Shown here in pieces: positions 63,212 to 64,000 of a DNA stretch of 64,000 nt. The stretch's first letter is position 1, and each line of letters opens with the position of its first letter. The translations under genes and the position numbers were made by a program. Source of the DNA: Lepiota brunneoincarnata (Eukaryota; Basidiomycota; Agaricomycetes; Agaricales; Agaricaceae); assembly GCA_023014365.1 (NCBI GenBank), contig JAEBUN010000016.1:248001-312000 (forward strand). Reading direction: 5' to 3'. The notes below the pieces were generated by a model, which was not told the origin of the DNA, did no database searches, and saw nothing but the letters and a program-made list of their open reading frames with translations.

Positions 63212-64000
63212 GGTGGAGCATAAAAAGATCCAGGTATAGTGGATGGCCCTTGAATGCTTGAGTTGGAGTTTGGAAAGGTGGTTGTTATTGACTGGACCAG
63301 GAATCATTCAAACGCCGGTCCGCGGACCGGTGCCGTCCGGTACGGCAAGGTCCAACTAAATAGGGGGCGCCGACTAACAGTTGCAACGTTGAACGTTGGA
63401 GGCTCGCTGCACTTTTCATTAGATGGATATCAGCACAACGGGCTCACTACCAGACTCGTGATGGGGGTGCGGCCCGTGGTCCTTTGGGTATCGATTTCAG
63501 ATTGGAGATTTCATCAGCTATCTATATCATCTCCAGTCACCCTTATCACCCCATACAAAAGAGAGGAGTAATGGGAACCCGGAGCTCTACGTAAAGATAG
63601 ATAACAAATTATTGTACAAGATTCAAGCTCGTCCCGGGGAGTCCACGAGCAAATAGCGTGGAATTGAGCCCGCGCTCCACAATGACCAATGGATGTTACT
63701 TTTATCAATTGTCTAAGCCGGCTGTAAACGCGTAAATTGAAATCATGAACCCCTTATAAATACGTACAGTCTCTCGGAGAACTGGCCGACTTGACTTTCT
63801 CCGGGGAGGTAAAAGTGGTGTTGATAACAGCAGCATTTGTATTCGAGCTTTCCCAGCGATCAATTAGTCAACGGCGATATTCAAAGAGTAATGCACGTTT
63901 ACTGACGTAGTAGACATATACCACAGATCCACTGAGGGACACTCTAGTTTTTCCTTTCTATATGACTCGTACTCGGCTTGAGCAGGTTCTGGATTTAACT
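63212..64000. other. Right-edge intergenic sequence
   Basis: Promoter side of the GID9-like gene. No further gene recognised before the window ends. Confidence 0.35.

Overview
This window looks like nuclear DNA of a basidiomycete fungus, most likely an agaricomycete close to Rhizoctonia/Ceratobasidium. The host genes carry many ~50-60 nt introns with GTRNGT donors. They match agaricomycete families: NAC-beta, a MUP1-type permease, coactosin, RRG9, a P450, a PAQR receptor and the MAEA/GID9 E3 subunit. The flanks are packed with chromodomain Ty3/Gypsy elements and NACHT-gene relics. The genus is an inference; the phylum-level call is firm.

Left part, 1-34.5 kb, is a transposon graveyard. It holds: the 5' end of a minus-strand Ty3/Gypsy element (1-~1998); a decayed pogo-type transposase (2-3.9 kb); a Tc1/mariner element with 211-bp inverted repeats and a TA duplication (5155-6681); and the integrase half of an old Gypsy (7.1-7.96 kb). 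Two nearly identical ~8.25-kb chromoviruses then lie in opposite orientation: copy X/2 (7957-16210, plus) and copy Y/3 (18559-26800, minus). They flank a 2.35-kb spacer that carries the other half of the old Gypsy. Target-site duplications show the spacer is inverted relative to the ancestral state. Restoring its orientation repairs three duplications at once (CCTTC, CAGTT, CATCT) and rejoins the old pol gene and an old solo LTR. Further right are a solo LTR in a ~131-bp tandem repeat (30.07-31.09 kb) and a hAT-type MITE (31805-32622) interrupting a NACHT relic.

The chromovirus itself is notable. It has gag, a pol with protease, RT, RNase H, integrase and chromodomain, then a third ORF with two zinc knuckles where env would sit. 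A fourth, acidic ORF runs through the U3 of the 3' LTR. The sequence just inside the 5' LTR is not tRNA-like but is complementary to the predicted 5' end of the element's own RNA, as in self-priming Tf1.

The middle, 34.9-42 kb, holds a large membrane-protein locus split in two overlapping frames, plus more NACHT relics.

The right part, 43.9-63.2 kb, is ordinary gene-dense DNA. Minus strand: NAC-beta, MUP1-like permease, SSAT-like acetyltransferase, coactosin, P450, PAQR and MAEA/GID9. Plus strand: RRG9 and a tRNA-Thr(CGU) with an 11-nt intron. These are housekeeping genes without a shared pathway.
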